Assembly (NCBI GenBank): GCA_964657885.1
Contig: CAZZWO010000053.1
Coordinates: forward strand, 1 to 15,766
DNA length: 15,766 bases
Direction: 5' to 3'
Source: BOG-908 sp964657885
Lineage (GTDB): Bacteria; Pseudomonadota; Alphaproteobacteria; Acetobacterales; Acetobacteraceae
A model generated the notes under the pieces. That model saw only the letters and a program-made list of their open reading frames with translations. It made no database searches and had not been told where the DNA came from. Every line of letters begins with the position of its first letter. Positions within the stretch are counted from its first letter, which is position 1. Positions 14,109 through 15,766 of this stretch are shown here, one piece after another. Made by a program: the position numbers and the translations under genes.

Positions 14109-15671
14109 TCACTCCCACTCGATGGTGCCAGGCGGTTTGCTGGTGATGTCGTACACCACGCGGTTTACGCCGCGGACTTCGTTGACGATGCGGGCGGCGA
14201 CGCGGCCGAGGAAGCCCATGTCGAACGGATACATGTCGGCGGTCATGCCGTCGGTGCTGGTGACGGCGCGCAGTGCGACCACCTGGTCATAGGTGCGGTA
14301 ATCGCCCATGACGCCGACCGTGCGGACCGGCAGCAGCACCGCGAAGGCCTGCCAGATTGCGTCGTATAGGCCGGCGGCGCGGATCTCCTCGAGGTAGATG
14401 GTGTCGGCGCGGCGCAGGATCTCGAGCTTTTCGGAGGTCACCTCGCCCGGAATGCGGATCGCGAGGCCCGGTCCAGGGAACGGGTGCCTGCCGACGATCG
14501 CGTCGGACAAGCCGAGTTCGCGGCCCAGCACGCGCACCTCGTCCTTGAACAATTCGCGCAACGGCTCCACCAGCTTCATGCGCATCCGCTCGGGCAGGCC
14601 GCCGACATTGTGGTGCGACTTGATGGTGACCGACGGGCCGCCGGTGACCGACACGCTTTCGATCACATCGGGGTACAGCGTGCCCTGCGCCAGGAAATCC
14701 GCCCCTCCGATCTTTGCCGCCTCCTCCTCGAACACTTCGATGAACAGACGGCCGATCGTCTTGCGCTTGGTTTCCGGATCGGTCACGCCGGCAAGCTGCG
14801 ACAGGAACGACGCCGAAGCGTCGCAGTGCACCAGCGGCACCTGGAACCGATCTCGGAACGTTTCGACGACTTGCTCCGCCTCGCCGGCGCGCAGCAGCCC
14901 GTGATCGACGAAGATGCAGGTCAACTGGTCGCCCACCGCTTCGTGGATCAGCATGGCCGCGACCGAGCTGTCCACGCCGCCCGACAACCCGCAGATCACC
15001 CGGCCGGCCCCAACCTGCGCGCGGATGCGTTCGACCGCTGCGGCCCGGTAGGCGGCCATCGTCCAGTCGCCCGCGCAGCCGCAAACACGATGCGCAAAAT
15101 TGGCCAGCAACTGTGCGCCGTGCGGGGTGTGCACCACCTCGACATGGAATTGTGTGCCGTAGATGTGCCGCGCCTCGTCGGCAATGACTGCGAACGGCGC
15201 ACCCTCGCTGCTCGCCACCACCGCGAAGCCGGGAGGCAACGCGGTCACCCGGTCGCCATGGCTCATCCAGACCTGTTCGTGTGCACCCACCTGCCACACG
15301 CCGTGGAACAGCGCGCAGTCGGCGGTGACATCGACATAGGCGCGGCCAAACTCCCGGTGTTCGCTGCCCTGCACGGTGCCGCCGAGCTGCGCCACCATCA
15401 ATTGCTGGCCGTAGCAGATGCCCAGCATCGGCAGCCCCATGCGGTAGATGGCGGGGTCGGCGAACGGCGCGCCCTCGTCGGCGACGCTGGCCGGCCCGCC
15501 CGACAGGATCAAGCCCCGCGGTGCGAACGCCGCAATGCGCTCGGGTGATGCGCCGTAGGGGAATATCTCGCAGTAAACGCCGGCTTCACGGAGGCGGCGG
15601 GCGATGAGCTGAGTGACCTGGCTGCCGAAATCCAGGATCAGGAGGCGGCCGGCTTCGGGTTCGGTTTCCAT
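14109..15671 (-). CDS. guaA: GMP synthase (glutamine-hydrolysing)
   Basis: A complete 520-residue enzyme that converts XMP, ATP and glutamine to GMP in the cytoplasm. The N-terminal class I glutamine amidotransferase domain starts LLILDFGSQVTQLIARR. It has nucleophile C86 in LGICYGQQ and catalytic H176/E178 in GTQFHVE. The ATP-pyrophosphatase domain has the P-loop LSGGVDSSV (229-237). The C-terminal dimerisation domain ends DITSKPPGTIEWE, the universal GuaA terminus. ATG 15669-15671 is the correct start: the frame stays open for 25 more codons, but these encode a Lys/Leu-rich run from the palindromic element and intergenic DNA. The gene is convergent with the SRPBCC gene, 82 bases away, with no clear terminator between them. 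Confidence 0.97.
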   Translation of the reverse strand: METEPEAGRLLILDFGSQVTQLIARRLREAGVYCEIFPYGASPERIAAFAPRGLILSGGPASVADEGAPFADPAIYRMGLPMLGICYGQQLMVAQLGGTVQGSEHREFGRAYVDVTADCALFHGVWQVGAHEQVWMSHGDRVTALPPGFAVVASSEGAPFAVIADEARHIYGTQFHVEVVHTPHGAQLLANFAHRVCGCAGDWTMAAYRAAAVERIRAQVGAGRVICGLSGGVDSSVAAMLIHEAVGDQLTCIFVDHGLLRAGEAEQVVETFRDRFQVPLVHCDASASFLSQLAGVTDPETKRKTIGRLFIEVFEEEAAKIGGADFLAQGTLYPDVIESVSVTGGPSVTIKSHHNVGGLPERMRMKLVEPLRELFKDEVRVLGRELGLSDAIVGRHPFPGPGLAIRIPGEVTSEKLEILRRADTIYLEEIRAAGLYDAIWQAFAVLLPVRTVGVMGDYRTYDQVVALRAVTSTDGMTADMYPFDMGFLGRVAARIVNEVRGVNRVVYDITSKPPGTIEWE

Positions 15672-15710
15672 GGCCACATCCAGCACAGCCGGGGTATGTG
15701 CCGCAAGGGG

Positions 15711-15766
15711 GGGAAGACTCTTCTTTTTCTGGAGAAAAAGAAGCAAAAAGACTTTACTAGTGCTGT
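15711..15766. repeat. Second copy of the palindromic element, cut by the window end
   Basis: Bases 15719-15766 are identical to 6041-6088 over all 48 bases, including the nested palindrome (arms now at 15720-15730 and 15733-15743). The preceding bases GGAAGAC resemble the GTAGGAAG left end of the complete copy. The copy lies about 40 bases upstream of the guaA start codon, and its right half must continue beyond the window. Confidence 0.85.

Noticed and set aside
14484..15548. 354-codon plus-strand frame opposite guaA
   Set aside because: It is a shadow of guaA, whose identity is certain.
15672..15746. 25-residue N-terminal extension of GuaA
   Set aside because: It is encoded by the palindromic element and spacer; GuaA proteins start close to LLILDFGSQ.
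1..15766. tRNA, rRNA, CRISPR array, transposase or prophage genes
   Set aside because: None seen on reading both strands; the only repeats are the two copies of the palindromic element.

Overview
The window is GC-rich DNA with strong G/C third-codon bias, GTG and TTG starts and tightly packed genes. An alphaproteobacterium is likely, probably of the Acetobacteraceae/Rhodospirillales type. That rests on the protein flavour (NDUFAF5-like methyltransferase, MVQ-type ArsR plus SRPBCC pair, SsuABC, MotA/MotB) and not on any marker RNA. No rRNA, tRNA, CRISPR array or transposase gene was seen, and no stretch over 300 bases lacks a gene.

Layout. 1-833: 3' part of a SAM-dependent methyltransferase, ending in a perfect hairpin centred on its stop codon. 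849-1124 (-): small secreted Trp/Gly-rich protein. 1247-6036: a probable surface-glycan tailoring block. On the minus strand it holds a hexapeptide O-acetyltransferase and a DUF616/TOD1-MUCI70-like glycosyltransferase; divergently on the plus strand it holds two different sulfotransferases and an exported protein of unknown family with barrel-like acidic motifs. 6033-6168: an AT-rich, 136-bp imperfect palindrome that fills the gap between two convergent genes and supplies one of their stop codons. 6171-9582 (-): a GT39/ArnT-like membrane glycosyltransferase followed by motB and motA, with the stator genes in the reverse of the usual order. 9679-12409 (-): an SsuBAC-type sulfonate ABC importer (ATPase, binding protein, permease). 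12547-13069 (-): a vapBC toxin-antitoxin locus with an intact antitoxin and a wrecked toxin. 13183-14026 (+): an ArsR regulator overlapping an SRPBCC/AHSA1 protein, with a palindromic operator candidate enclosing the regulator's start codon. 14109-15671 (-): complete guaA (GMP synthase). The window ends inside a second copy of the palindromic element, directly upstream of guaA.

How they may work together: the block at 1247-6036 looks suited to decorating an extracellular or cell-surface glycan by acetylation and sulfation, with the exported protein acting on it. The neighbouring GT39 enzyme and stator genes raise, without proving, a link to the envelope or flagellum. The sulfonate importer could feed the sulfur (PAPS) that sulfotransferases consume, but this is inference from proximity. 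The clearest unexplained signal is the dispersed palindromic element: one complete copy and one truncated copy, identical over 48 bp and about 9.7 kb apart.
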